64,000 nt of DNA, taken from the NCBI RefSeq assembly GCF_002813375.1, contig NZ_PHUJ01000003.1, forward strand, positions 4,774,001 through 4,838,000. Reading direction: 5' to 3'. The notes under the pieces were generated by a model. It had not been told where the DNA came from and made no database searches. It was given only the letters and a program-made list of their open reading frames with translations. A program made the position numbers and the translations under genes. Positions 44,557 through 52,619 of the stretch are shown piece by piece. How positions within the stretch are numbered: the first letter of the stretch is position 1; each line of letters begins with the position of its first letter. The DNA is from Pseudonocardia alni (GTDB lineage: Bacteria > Actinomycetota > Actinomycetes > Mycobacteriales > Pseudonocardiaceae).

Positions 44557-44584
44557 CGGCCCGGCACCCCGTGGTGCCGGGCCG
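44557..44584 (+). terminator. Terminator after rimM
   Basis: A perfect 12-bp stem (CGGCCCGGCACC) with a CCGT loop, followed by TTCTCGT, begins just after the rimM stop. It ends the rpsP-khpA-rimM unit. From 44585 to 44752 nothing further is seen. Confidence 0.82.
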
Positions 44585-44752
44585 TTCTCGTGCCGCTCTC
44601 GACGCCGTCCGGAGCGCGGTGGAGGCGGGCTTCGGACCCGGCGCGTTCGACCGCCCGCGCCGCGGACGGTGGCGGGCCGGGCACATCCCGTTCGAGGGGT
44701 CCTCGAAGACGGCGGCCCCGCCGGGCGGGCTGAGCCGGGCCCGGTCGTCGGC

Positions 44753-45511
44753 TCAGTCGTCGGCGCGGTCGGGGTCGTCCGGGTCCTCGGTCGGGTCCAC
44801 CCGGGTCTCCGCCGAGCGCACCCCGTCGGTCTCCGACAGCGCGGCGGCCAGGCCGGGCAGGTCCCCCCGGCCGTCGAGACGCAGGGTCAGCGCCGCGACC
44901 CGGACGCCGTCGGCGGCCACCGAGCCGCGGTGCACGGCCACCCCTGCCACCGAGAATCCGGCCGCGGTGCAGCGCTCCAGGACCCCGCGCAGGACGCCGT
45001 AGCCGTCGTCGTAGCGGATCCGCAGCACCGGCGGGCGACGACGGTGCCGCCGCACCACCCGCGCGACCGGCTGCAGGCCCCGGGTCACCAGGAAGTGTGC
45101 CGCCGTCGCCAGGACGGCCAGCGGGGCGAGGCCCGCACCGCACGCCGTCCCGACCGCGGCGGCCAGCCAGATCGTGGCCGCGGTGGTGAGCCCGCGCACG
45201 ACGTCCTGCCGGACGAAGATCAGCCCGGCACCGATGAACCCGATCCCCGACACGATCTGGGCCGCGATCCGGGACGGGTCCAGCGCGACGTGCTCGGTCG
45301 CGAGCAGGTCGGCGAAGCCGTACTTCGAGATGACCATGAACACCGCCGCGCCGACGCCGACCAGCACGTGCGTGCGCAGACCGGCGCTCTTCGCGCCGGC
45401 CTCGCGTTCCAGGCCGATCGCCGTCGTCAGCAGCAGGGCGAGCAGCACCGGCGGCAGCAGGCTCCACTGCGCCGCCGTCGACCAGAGTGGCTCGGCCCAG
45501 GATTCCGGCAT
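44753..45511 (-). CDS. MgtC/SapB-family membrane protein
   Basis: A 252-residue protein. Four or five N-terminal helices include LLTTAIGLEREAGAKSAGLRTHVLVGVGA (split at GLEREAG) and IVSGIGFIGAGLIF, the MgtC signature; a conserved Arg/Asp membrane region is present. The C-terminal ACT-like domain spans about 160-252. ATG 45511 has AAGGAGGT, an excellent site. Family members are tied to growth in low magnesium and, in pathogens, F-ATPase control. It is leftward, divergent from trmD 51 bases away, in the middle of a normally continuous ribosome cluster. Confidence 0.87.
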   Translation of the reverse strand: MPESWAEPLWSTAAQWSLLPPVLLALLLTTAIGLEREAGAKSAGLRTHVLVGVGAAVFMVISKYGFADLLATEHVALDPSRIAAQIVSGIGFIGAGLIFVRQDVVRGLTTAATIWLAAAVGTACGAGLAPLAVLATAAHFLVTRGLQPVARVVRRHRRRPPVLRIRYDDGYGVLRGVLERCTAAGFSVAGVAVHRGSVAADGVRVAALTLRLDGRGDLPGLAAALSETDGVRSAETRVDPTEDPDDPDRADD

Positions 45512-45562
45512 CGCATGACCTCCTTCTGCACGGGGGGACGGGCGCCTGCGACGATCCGCGCC

Positions 45563-46339
45563 GTGCGGATCGACGTCGTCACCATCTTCCCGTCCTACCT
45601 GCAGCCGTTGCGCGAGGCACTGCTGGGGCGGGCGATCGACCGCGGGCTGCTCGAGGTCGCGGTGCACGACCTGCGGGACTGGACCCACGACGTGCACCAG
45701 GCCGTCGACGACTCCCCGTACGGCGGCGGGCCGGGCATGGTGATGCGCCCCCAGGTGTGGGGCGAGGCCCTCGACGACGTGCTGGCCACCCCCGACCTGC
45801 CCGCCCGGCTGGTCGTCCCGACCCCGGCCGGATGGCCGTTCACCCAGGCCACCGCGCACGCCTGGGCTGCCGAGGAGCGGCTGGTGTTCGCCTGCGGCCG
45901 CTACGAGGGCATCGACGAGCGTGTGCTGCTCGACGCCCGGGCCCGCGGCATCACCGTCGACGAGGTGTCGATCGGCGACTACGTGCTCGTCGGCGGGGAG
46001 GTCGCCGTGCTCGTGATGGTCGAAGCCGTCGCCCGGCTGCTGCCCGGGGTGCTGGGCAACCCGCGCTCGGCCGCCGAGGACTCCTTCTCCGACGGGCTGC
46101 TGGAGGGCCCGTCCTACACCCGTCCCGAGGTGTGGCGGGAGCTGGCCGTGCCGGACGTGCTCCGCGGCGGCAACCACGCCGCGATCGCCCGCTGGCGGCG
46201 CGACCGGGCCCTGGAACGGACCCGGGACCGGCGTCCCGACCTGCTCGACGCGCTCGGGCCGGACGCCCTGGACGCCGCCGACCGCGCCGCACTCGCCGCC
46301 GGGCGCCCCGACGACGACGCCGACGCCCCCACCGCCTGA
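45563..46339 (+). CDS. trmD: tRNA (guanine37-N1) methyltransferase
   Basis: A 258-residue SPOUT methyltransferase that makes m1G37. The N terminus MRIDVVTIFPSYL and DDSPYGGGPGMVM are signatures. The trefoil knot holds CGRYEGIDERV and SIGDYVLVGGEVAVLVM, which bind SAM. The C-terminal tRNA domain includes GNPRSAAEDSFSDGLLEGPSYTRP (split at EDSFSDG). GTG start with no strong ribosome binding site. Separated from rimM by mgtC, so it needs its own promoter. Confidence 0.95.
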   Translation: MRIDVVTIFPSYLQPLREALLGRAIDRGLLEVAVHDLRDWTHDVHQAVDDSPYGGGPGMVMRPQVWGEALDDVLATPDLPARLVVPTPAGWPFTQATAHAWAAEERLVFACGRYEGIDERVLLDARARGITVDEVSIGDYVLVGGEVAVLVMVEAVARLLPGVLGNPRSAAEDSFSDGLLEGPSYTRPEVWRELAVPDVLRGGNHAAIARWRRDRALERTRDRRPDLLDALGPDALDAADRAALAAGRPDDDADAPTA

Positions 46340-46358
46340 GCGTTCCCGCCGGTGGGCG

Positions 46359-46385
46359 GCGCCGGCCCGGCTCCGGGGCCGGCGC
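46359..46385 (+). terminator. Hairpin after trmD
   Basis: A 10-bp stem (GCGCCGGCCC) with a seven-base loop lies 20 bases after the trmD stop. It probably ends trmD transcription before the rplS promoter. Confidence 0.6.
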
Positions 46386-46734
46386 GGGGGACCGTTCCGC
46401 CGTCGCCCGGCGGGCCCCCACCGGCGACCGGCGGTGCCCGGTCCGTCCGGTACGACCGGGCCCGCTGAGCCGCTCCGGGGCCCTCGCACCACCGGGTGTC
46501 CGGAGCGATCTGCCCGTCTGGCACTATGGACGGGTTGCCAGCGCCGCGTGTGGTGCCCGGTGACGGTCACGTGTGCCCCCGGCCCCGCCGGTGGTGCCGG
46601 CCGTGCCGAGCCCGCCACGTGAGGAGCGTCGTCGCCGTACGGCACACGCCCCGTGGCCCGGGCGCGATCCCGGATCGACCCGGGACCGGCACCGCACGAC
46701 CCGCACGAACGACACACGAGGACGGACCGTCGAC
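46386..46734 (+). other. Long rplS upstream region
   Basis: From the trmD stop to the rplS start is 395 bases without a credible gene. Beyond the hairpin there is a promoter-like box at 46515-46529 and the inverted pair CTGGCA / TGCCAG at 46518-46541. The mRNA leader would be about 200 bases, long enough for structured control. No known riboswitch class is recognised. Confidence 0.5.
46515..46529 (+). promoter_or_regulatory. Putative rplS promoter core
   Basis: CGTCTGGCACTATGG matches the rpsP box at 43123-43137 in 13 of 15 positions. The CACTAT hexamer is the likely -10. Confidence 0.5.
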
Positions 46735-47091
46735 ATGAACACCCTGGACGCACTGGACGCGGAGACCCTGCGCTCCGACATCCCGAACTTCCGGCCCGGG
46801 GACACCCTCAAGGTGCACGTGAAGGTCATCGAGGGCAACCGCACCCGTACTCAGATCTTCCAGGGCGTCGTCATCCGCCGCCACGGCTCGGGTGCCCGCG
46901 AGACCTTCACCGTCCGCAAGATCTCGTTCGGCGTCGGCGTCGAGCGCACCTTCCCGGTGCACACGCCGAACATCGAGAAGATCGAGGTCGCCACCCGCGG
47001 TGACGTCCGCCGGGCGAAGCTGTACTACCTCCGCGACCTCCGCGGCAAGGCCGCGAAGATCAAGGAGCGTCGGGAGACCACCGCGTCCTGA
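46735..47091 (+). CDS. rplS: 50S ribosomal protein L19
   Basis: A 118-residue L19 at the 30S-50S interface. Family marks: IPNFRPGDTLKVHVKVIEG, GVVIRRHGSGARETFTVRK and a RRAKLYYLRD end. ATG 46735 follows a modest ACGAGGA site. It stands just before lepB, the common actinobacterial order. A weak hairpin (CCGTCAC / GTGACGG, 47092-47111) follows the stop. Confidence 0.95.
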   Translation: MNTLDALDAETLRSDIPNFRPGDTLKVHVKVIEGNRTRTQIFQGVVIRRHGSGARETFTVRKISFGVGVERTFPVHTPNIEKIEVATRGDVRRAKLYYLRDLRGKAAKIKERRETTAS

Positions 47092-47121
47092 CCGTCACCC
47101 TGTCGTGACGGACCGGTGACG

Positions 47122-47127
47122 TAATCT
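47122..47127 (+). promoter_or_regulatory. Putative -10 element of leaderless lepB
   Basis: TAATCT fits TANNNT and ends six bases before GTG 47134. No ribosome binding site is present there. Confidence 0.45.
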
Positions 47128-47133
47128 CGACGC

Positions 47134-49425
47134 GTGGCCTTCCCCGAGCTCCCCGACGACCGCCGGGCCCGCCCCCGGCGGTATCGCGGCAGCGATGTTC
47201 CCGAGCGCCCCGGTCGGCGGCGGGCCCCCGAGGACCCGCCGCCCGCCGGTGGTGAACCGGGCGGCGACGAGCAGCAGTGGCTGCTCGGGACCGCGCTGCA
47301 GCACGGGGTGCCGGCCCGGGACGGCTTCGCGGACGGTGAGCCCGAGGGCGCACCGCGCGGGGTCCGTACCCGGCACGCGGGCCCGGAGGACGGCGCCGAC
47401 GAGGCCCGTCCCCGCGGGCGTCGCTACCGCAACGGTTTCGACGAACTCGCCGCCGGACGTTCCGGGCGACACGGCGTCGACGCGGGCGGCCCGCTCCCCG
47501 AGGAGCGGCCCGCCCCGGCCACCGAGGGCCCGGACACGCTGCGGGCCCGCTACGCGGCCCGGCTGAACCGGCCCGACGCCTCCGAGCCCGGCGCCGCACC
47601 GAACGGCAGGCCGTGGCCGCCGCCCGGCAGCCGCCCGGAGCAGGCCCCGGGCCCCCGTCATCCGGCGCCGCCGGCCGGGCGCCCCGAGGGCACCGGTCGT
47701 CACGGCGTCCGCCCGGGCCCCGGCCAGCCCGCCCCCGACGGCAGACCCGGTCGCCGGGCCTCCGGGTTCGACCCGTCCGCGGCCCCGTCCGCCGGGTTCG
47801 ATCCGTCCGCCGCACCGCCCTTCCGCGGCCCCGATGCGCCCCGGCGCAACGGCCGGCCCCCCGCCGCCCCCGGCTTCGGCCCCTCCGTCCCCGCGCCCGG
47901 CGCCCCCGACGGCCACGCCCCCCGCGGCCACGGCGTCGACGGCTACCCGGCGGACGGTCGTGCACCCGAGGGCCACGGGCCCGACGGGTACGCGCCCGGG
48001 GGCCCCGGCCGCCCCGACCCGCGCGGTCGCGCCCCCGGCCGGCCGGCCGTCCGCGGCCCGTCCGCCGAGTACTCCGACGGCGCCCGCCCGGAGCCCCGCC
48101 CCGACGGTGGTGCCCCCGGTCGCCGGCCCGTCGGCCCGCCCGTCGACGGTGCCGCACCGACGACCCGCCGTCCCGTCCCACCGAACGCAGACGGGGCCCC
48201 GACCACCCGTCGCCCGGCCCCGCCGGACCCCGACGCCGCCGCGACCACGCGTCGCCGGGTGCCTCCGGAGGCCGACCTGCGGCGCGCCCGCGCGGCCGCC
48301 GCCCCGGTCGGCGACGACGTCGACGTCGACGCGGGGACCGCCGCCGTCCCGTATCCCGGCGCCGACGCGCCGGCGCGACCCCCGCGCCGGCGTCGCCCGG
48401 CCGTCGCCCCGGCGGAACCGGCAGAGGACTCCGACGACGTCCCCGCCGACCCGCAGGACACGTCGGACGAGCCGGAGCGCGCCACCGGTGGCCGCGCCGC
48501 GCGCCGCAGCGGCCCCGTCGGCGTCGGCGGCCGGATCGCCGCCCTGACCGGCCGCGGCTCCGCCACGGCCGCGGCGGGCGAGGAGAAGCCCAAGACGGCG
48601 TTCTGGAAGGAGATCCTGCTCCTGGCCGGGGTCGCCATTCTGCTGACGGTCCTCATCCAGACCTTCCTCGCGAAGGTCTACGTCATCCCGTCGGGCTCGA
48701 TGGAGACGACGCTGCACGGCTGCACCGGCTGCAACAACGACCGCGTGCTCGTCGACAAGGTCACCTACAACTTCACCGACATCACCCCGGGCGACATCGT
48801 CGTGTTCCGCGGCACCGACGGCTGGGCCAGCGAGACCTACAGCGGCGAGGGCAGCGAGAACCCGCTGCTCAAGGGTCTGCAGTCGCTCGGCTCGCTGGTC
48901 GGCATCGCCCCGCCCGACGAGAAGGACTTCGTCAAGCGGGTGATCGCCGTCGGCGGCCAGACCGTCTCCTGCTGCGACGCGCTGAACCAGGTCGTCGTCG
49001 ACGGGCAGCCGCTGGAGGAGCCCTACATCTACTACCTGCCCGAGGCGGGCCCGGCCCGGCAGATCCCGTTCGGCCCGATCACGGTCCCCGAGGGCCAGTA
49101 CTGGATGATGGGCGACTCGCGGAACAACTCCGCGGACTCCCGGGCGGCGGGGCACGGCCCCATCCCCGAGGCCAACATCATCGGCAAGGTCCGGCTGATC
49201 GTGCTGCCCTTCGACCGGTTCGGCTGGGTCAGCGCGGTCGACCCGCAGACCACCGCCGAGGCGGCCGGGCTCCCGGGGCTGCCCGGCGGGGTGCCGCTGG
49301 CGCTGGGCATCCTGGGGACCCTGCCGCTCGCGGCCGGCCGGCGACGCGCTCTGCTCGCCCGTGCCGAGGCCGAGCGTTTCCTGCCCGCGACGCGCCCCCC
49401 GCACGGGTGGCGCCGGAGAGCCTGA
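47134..49425 (+). CDS. lepB: Signal peptidase I with giant disordered N-terminal extension
   Basis: A 763-residue protein. About 490 N-terminal residues are Pro/Ala/Gly/Arg-rich and lack sequence complexity. A membrane helix (about 491-510, EILLLAGVAILLTVLIQTFL) follows, then the catalytic domain: nucleophile Ser522 in IPSGSMETT, general-base Lys601 in DFVKRVIAVGG, and GDSRNNSADSR. A CTGC pair follows box B. A second hydrophobic segment (GGVPLALGILGTLPLAAG) lies near the end. It removes signal peptides outside the membrane. Typical actinobacterial enzymes have about 250-350 residues. The start is probably leaderless; a shorter start inside the extension cannot be excluded. Confidence 0.9.
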   Translation: MAFPELPDDRRARPRRYRGSDVPERPGRRRAPEDPPPAGGEPGGDEQQWLLGTALQHGVPARDGFADGEPEGAPRGVRTRHAGPEDGADEARPRGRRYRNGFDELAAGRSGRHGVDAGGPLPEERPAPATEGPDTLRARYAARLNRPDASEPGAAPNGRPWPPPGSRPEQAPGPRHPAPPAGRPEGTGRHGVRPGPGQPAPDGRPGRRASGFDPSAAPSAGFDPSAAPPFRGPDAPRRNGRPPAAPGFGPSVPAPGAPDGHAPRGHGVDGYPADGRAPEGHGPDGYAPGGPGRPDPRGRAPGRPAVRGPSAEYSDGARPEPRPDGGAPGRRPVGPPVDGAAPTTRRPVPPNADGAPTTRRPAPPDPDAAATTRRRVPPEADLRRARAAAAPVGDDVDVDAGTAAVPYPGADAPARPPRRRRPAVAPAEPAEDSDDVPADPQDTSDEPERATGGRAARRSGPVGVGGRIAALTGRGSATAAAGEEKPKTAFWKEILLLAGVAILLTVLIQTFLAKVYVIPSGSMETTLHGCTGCNNDRVLVDKVTYNFTDITPGDIVVFRGTDGWASETYSGEGSENPLLKGLQSLGSLVGIAPPDEKDFVKRVIAVGGQTVSCCDALNQVVVDGQPLEEPYIYYLPEAGPARQIPFGPITVPEGQYWMMGDSRNNSADSRAAGHGPIPEANIIGKVRLIVLPFDRFGWVSAVDPQTTAEAAGLPGLPGGVPLALGILGTLPLAAGRRRALLARAEAERFLPATRPPHGWRRRA

Positions 49426-49436
49426 CCGGGAGCACC

Positions 49437-50288
49437 GTGCCGGTTCCGCCCAGCCGCGCCCGTCCCACCGGACGGCCGCGTGCCCGCCGACGTCCCGTAC
49501 GGGTCCTGCCCGACGGGCTGCGTCCGCCGCGCGCCGTCGTCCGCGACGGCGGCACCTGGACCCTGCAGACGGTCCTGCAGCGCCACGGGCTCGGCCCGGT
49601 CGCCGGCGTCGACGAGGCCGGTCGCGGTGCGAGTGCCGGACCGCTGGTCGTCGCCGCGGCGGTGCTGCGGCCCGCGGACGCGAAGGCCCTCGACGGGTTG
49701 ACCGACTCCAAGCTGCTGACCCCGGCCGCCCGCGACCACTGGTACGACCGCATCCGCGCCCGGGCGCTGGACCACGCCGTCGTCGTGATCCCGGCGGCCG
49801 AGGTCGACCGCCGCGGGGTGCACGTGGCCAACATCGAGGGCATGCGCCGCGCGGTGGCCGCGCTGGGCGCGGTCCGGCCCGGCTACGTCCTGACCGACGG
49901 CTTCCCGGTCCGCGGCTTCGGCCGCCCCGCCCTCGCCGTGCCGAAGGGGGACCGGGTGGCGTCCTGCGTCGCGGCGGCGTCCGTGCTGGCCAAGGTCACC
50001 CGGGACCGCATCATGACCGCGCTCGACGCTGAGCACGACCGCTACGGCTTCGCCGTGCACAAGGGCTACAGCACCCCGGACCACGAGGCCGCGCTGCGCG
50101 CACACGGGCCCTGTCCGGAGCACCGGTTCTCCTTCGCGAACGTCGCCGCGGTGGCCGGGCGCGAGGTCCCGGCGGGGCTGGTCCACAATGGGGCACTCCC
50201 CGAGCAGGAACCCGACCCCGGAGACCCGGAGGACACGGTCGGGGCGTGGGAGCCGTTGGAGATCGTCACAGGAGGAGCGGGCCGGTGA
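49437..50288 (+). CDS. rnhB: Ribonuclease HII
   Basis: A 283-residue enzyme that nicks RNA in RNA-DNA hybrids and removes misinserted ribonucleotides. Catalytic Asp-Glu is in GVDEAGRGASAGP (about residue 57); further acids lie in LTDSKLL and LTDGFPV; KGDRVASCVAAASVLAKVTRD (split at AAASVLAKV) is the family helix. Basic N-terminal (about 40 residues) and acidic C-terminal tails are added. GTG 49437 with GGGAG upstream. It overlaps the DUF2469 start. Confidence 0.94.
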   Translation: MPVPPSRARPTGRPRARRRPVRVLPDGLRPPRAVVRDGGTWTLQTVLQRHGLGPVAGVDEAGRGASAGPLVVAAAVLRPADAKALDGLTDSKLLTPAARDHWYDRIRARALDHAVVVIPAAEVDRRGVHVANIEGMRRAVAALGAVRPGYVLTDGFPVRGFGRPALAVPKGDRVASCVAAASVLAKVTRDRIMTALDAEHDRYGFAVHKGYSTPDHEAALRAHGPCPEHRFSFANVAAVAGREVPAGLVHNGALPEQEPDPGDPEDTVGAWEPLEIVTGGAGR

Positions 50289-50608
50289 GCGCCGAGGATC
50301 TCGAGAAGTACGAGACCGAGATGGAGCTCACGCTCTACAAGGAGTACCGCGACATCGTCGCCCAGTTCTCCTACGTCGTGGAGACGGAGCGTCGGTTCTA
50401 CCTGGCCAACTCCGTCGACGTCGCCCCACGCAACGCCGACGGCGAGGTCTACTTCGAGGTCCGCATGTCCGACGCGTGGGTGTGGGACATGTACCGCCCG
50501 GCGCGGTTCGTCAAGAACGTGCGGGTGGTGACGTTCAAGGACGTCAACATCGAGGAGCTCGACACCCCTGACCTGCGGCTCCCCGACGACGACCAGTTCC
50601 CGGGCTGA
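50285..50608 (+). CDS. DUF2469 protein
   Basis: A 107-residue acidic protein, SAEDLEKYETEMELTLYKEYRD at its start (split at EMELTLYKEY) and FYLANSVDVAPR, MSDAWVWDMYRPARFV and FKDVNIEELD further on. This is an actinobacteria-specific family of unknown function, nearly always next to rnhB. GTG 50285 overlaps the rnhB stop, with GGAGGAG just upstream inside rnhB. No catalytic motif or membrane segment. Confidence 0.9.
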   Translation: MSAEDLEKYETEMELTLYKEYRDIVAQFSYVVETERRFYLANSVDVAPRNADGEVYFEVRMSDAWVWDMYRPARFVKNVRVVTFKDVNIEELDTPDLRLPDDDQFPG

Positions 50609-50742
50609 GCGCGTAGCAGACCCCACCGACGGGTCCGCCGCTCCGGCGGCGCGGCCGGCGGTGCCCGTCCCCAACCGGCGGATCCGTCCACAGCCGGCCG
50701 ATCCACCCCCGCGGGCGGCCCACCCGGCCCGATCGTGGACCC

Positions 50743-51105
50743 ATGGCAGCGAAGGACGAGCTCGGCCGTCGCGGTGAGGACACCGCCGCCGAGTACCTCG
50801 AGCGGGCACACGGGATGGTCGTGCTCAGCCGCAACTGGCGGTGCACGCACGGCGAGATCGACATCGTCGCGGTCGACCCGCAGCAACGGCTGGTGTTCTG
50901 CGAGGTCAAGACCCGTTCCGGGCTCCGGTACGGCGAGCCCGCCGAGGCGGTGACCCGCCGCAAGACACGCCGGATCCGGCTGCTGGCGAAGGCGTTCATG
51001 GCCGCCCACCGGGTGAGCTGGGTCGAGATCAGGTTCGACGTCGTGGCGGTCCTGATCCGGCCCGGCCGGCCGGTCACGCTCACCCACTACCCGGCGGCGT
51101 TCTGA
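50743..51105 (+). CDS. UPF0102 / YraN-family putative nuclease
   Basis: A 120-residue member of the YraN group. It begins ELGRRGEDTAAEYLE and has the PD-(D/E)xK-like core GEIDIVAVD ... VFCEVKTRSG, then TRRKTRRIRLLAKAFM. A link with DNA processing is inferred because it precedes comM-like and dprA genes in most bacteria. Its stop overlaps the next ATG. The ATG lacks a strong ribosome binding site. Confidence 0.9.
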   Translation: MAAKDELGRRGEDTAAEYLERAHGMVVLSRNWRCTHGEIDIVAVDPQQRLVFCEVKTRSGLRYGEPAEAVTRRKTRRIRLLAKAFMAAHRVSWVEIRFDVVAVLIRPGRPVTLTHYPAAF

Positions 51106-52619
51106 TGCGGCCCCCGGCACGGATCTGGTCGGTGGCGCTGCACGGCGTCGACGGCGTCCCCGTCGAGATCGAGGCGGTCATCGGCGGCGGGATGCCCGGC
51201 GTGCACCTCGTGGGCCTGCCCGACGCCGCCCTCAACGAGTCCAAGGACCGGGTCCGGTCCGCGATCGTGCACTCCGGCCGCACCTGGCCCAACGAGCGGA
51301 TCGTGCTCGCCCTCTCCCCGGCGACCCTGCGCAAGACCGGCAGCCGGTTCGACCTCGCACTGGCCCTGGGTGTCCTCGTCGCCGCGGATGCGGTGCCACC
51401 CGACCGGCTGCGCGGCACCGCGCTGCTCGGCGAGCTCGCCCTCGACGGCAGGCTGCGACCGGTGCTCGGCGTGCTGCCCTGTCTGCTCGCCGCGCGCGAC
51501 GCCGGGATGGTCCGCGCCGTCGTGCCCCGTGCCGCGCTCGCCGAGGCCGCGCTGGTCGACGGGATCGAGGCGTTCGGTGCCGACAGCCTCGGCGACGTCC
51601 TGGACTGGGCGTCGGGCAACCGGCTGCTGCACCGGCACGACGGCGCGCAGGAGGAGGCCCGGGCCGTCGCGGCGCCCGAGCTGGCCGACGTGCTCGGCCA
51701 GCACGACGCCCGGCGGGCCCTGGAGATCGCCGCCGCCGGCGGGCACCACCTGCTGATGGTCGGCCCACCCGGCACCGGCAAGACGATGCTGGCCCAGCGC
51801 GTGGTGGGGCTGCTGCCCGCGCTCGATCGCGCCGAGGCGCTGCAGCTCGCCGCGATCCGCTCGGTGGCCGGCCGGCTCGGCGACAGCGGGGCACTCAGTA
51901 CGTGTGCGCCGTTCGTGGCGCCGCACCACTCGGCGTCGACGGCGGCGCTGCTCGGCGGGGGCAGCGGCGTCGCCCGGCCCGGTGCGGTGTCGCTGGCCCA
52001 CCGCGGGGTGCTCTTCCTCGACGAGTGCCCGCACTGGCCCGCCTCGGTCCTCGACGGGCTGCGCACCCCGCTGGAGGAGGGTGAGGTCCGGCTGTCCCGC
52101 GCCGACGGCACCGTGCGCTACCCGGCCCGGTTCCAGCTCGTCCTCGCGGCGAACCCGTGCCCGTGCGCACCGCCGATCGACCGCGACTGCACCTGCCGCC
52201 CCGACGTCCGCCGCCGCTACATGTCCCGGCTGTCCGGCCCGCTGCTCGACCGGGTCGACCTGCGGGTGGCGATGGAGCCGGTGACCGCGTTGCGGGTGAC
52301 CGAGCAGCGGGGCGAGGACACCGCGACCGTCCGCCGCCGGGTGCTCGACGCCCGCGCCGCCGCCGTCGCGCGCTGGTCGGAGCACGGGTGGCGGTGCAAC
52401 GCCGAGGTACCCGGCCCCGCCCTGCGGACCCGCTTCCCACTGCCCGCCCGGGTGATCGCACCGCTGGAGGCCCGGCTGCGGGCCGGGGATCTCAGCGCCC
52501 GTGGCGCGGACCGCGCGCTGCGGGTCGCGTGGACGCTCAGCGACCTCGCCGGGGCCGAACGGCCCGACCGAGGCCTGGTCGACGCGGCGCTGTACTTCCG
52601 CGAGCGGGGTGCCGCGTGA
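51105..52619 (+). CDS. YifB/ComM-family Mg-chelatase-like AAA+ ATPase
   Basis: A 504-residue protein. The N-terminal Lon-like domain (about 1-180) contains VEIEAVIGGGMPGVHLVGLPD (split at GGGMPG) and AIVHSG. AAA+ core (about 205-400) has Walker A VGPPGTGKTMLAQRV and Walker B GVLFLDECPHW, with ANPCPCAPP and YMSRLSGPLLDRVDL. ComM acts as a branch-migration helicase in natural transformation in Vibrio. It overlaps yraN and dprA on each side. Confidence 0.93.
   Translation: MRPPARIWSVALHGVDGVPVEIEAVIGGGMPGVHLVGLPDAALNESKDRVRSAIVHSGRTWPNERIVLALSPATLRKTGSRFDLALALGVLVAADAVPPDRLRGTALLGELALDGRLRPVLGVLPCLLAARDAGMVRAVVPRAALAEAALVDGIEAFGADSLGDVLDWASGNRLLHRHDGAQEEARAVAAPELADVLGQHDARRALEIAAAGGHHLLMVGPPGTGKTMLAQRVVGLLPALDRAEALQLAAIRSVAGRLGDSGALSTCAPFVAPHHSASTAALLGGGSGVARPGAVSLAHRGVLFLDECPHWPASVLDGLRTPLEEGEVRLSRADGTVRYPARFQLVLAANPCPCAPPIDRDCTCRPDVRRRYMSRLSGPLLDRVDLRVAMEPVTALRVTEQRGEDTATVRRRVLDARAAAVARWSEHGWRCNAEVPGPALRTRFPLPARVIAPLEARLRAGDLSARGADRALRVAWTLSDLAGAERPDRGLVDAALYFRERGAA

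Noticed and set aside
46386..46734. Known riboswitch or ribosomal-protein leader upstream of rplS
   Set aside because: The region is long, but no conserved core of a known class could be recognised by eye; a covariance-model search would be needed.
47095..49404. A 769-codon open frame antisense to lepB
   Set aside because: Low-complexity translation without motifs or start signal; the lepB strand carries the complete signal peptidase motifs.
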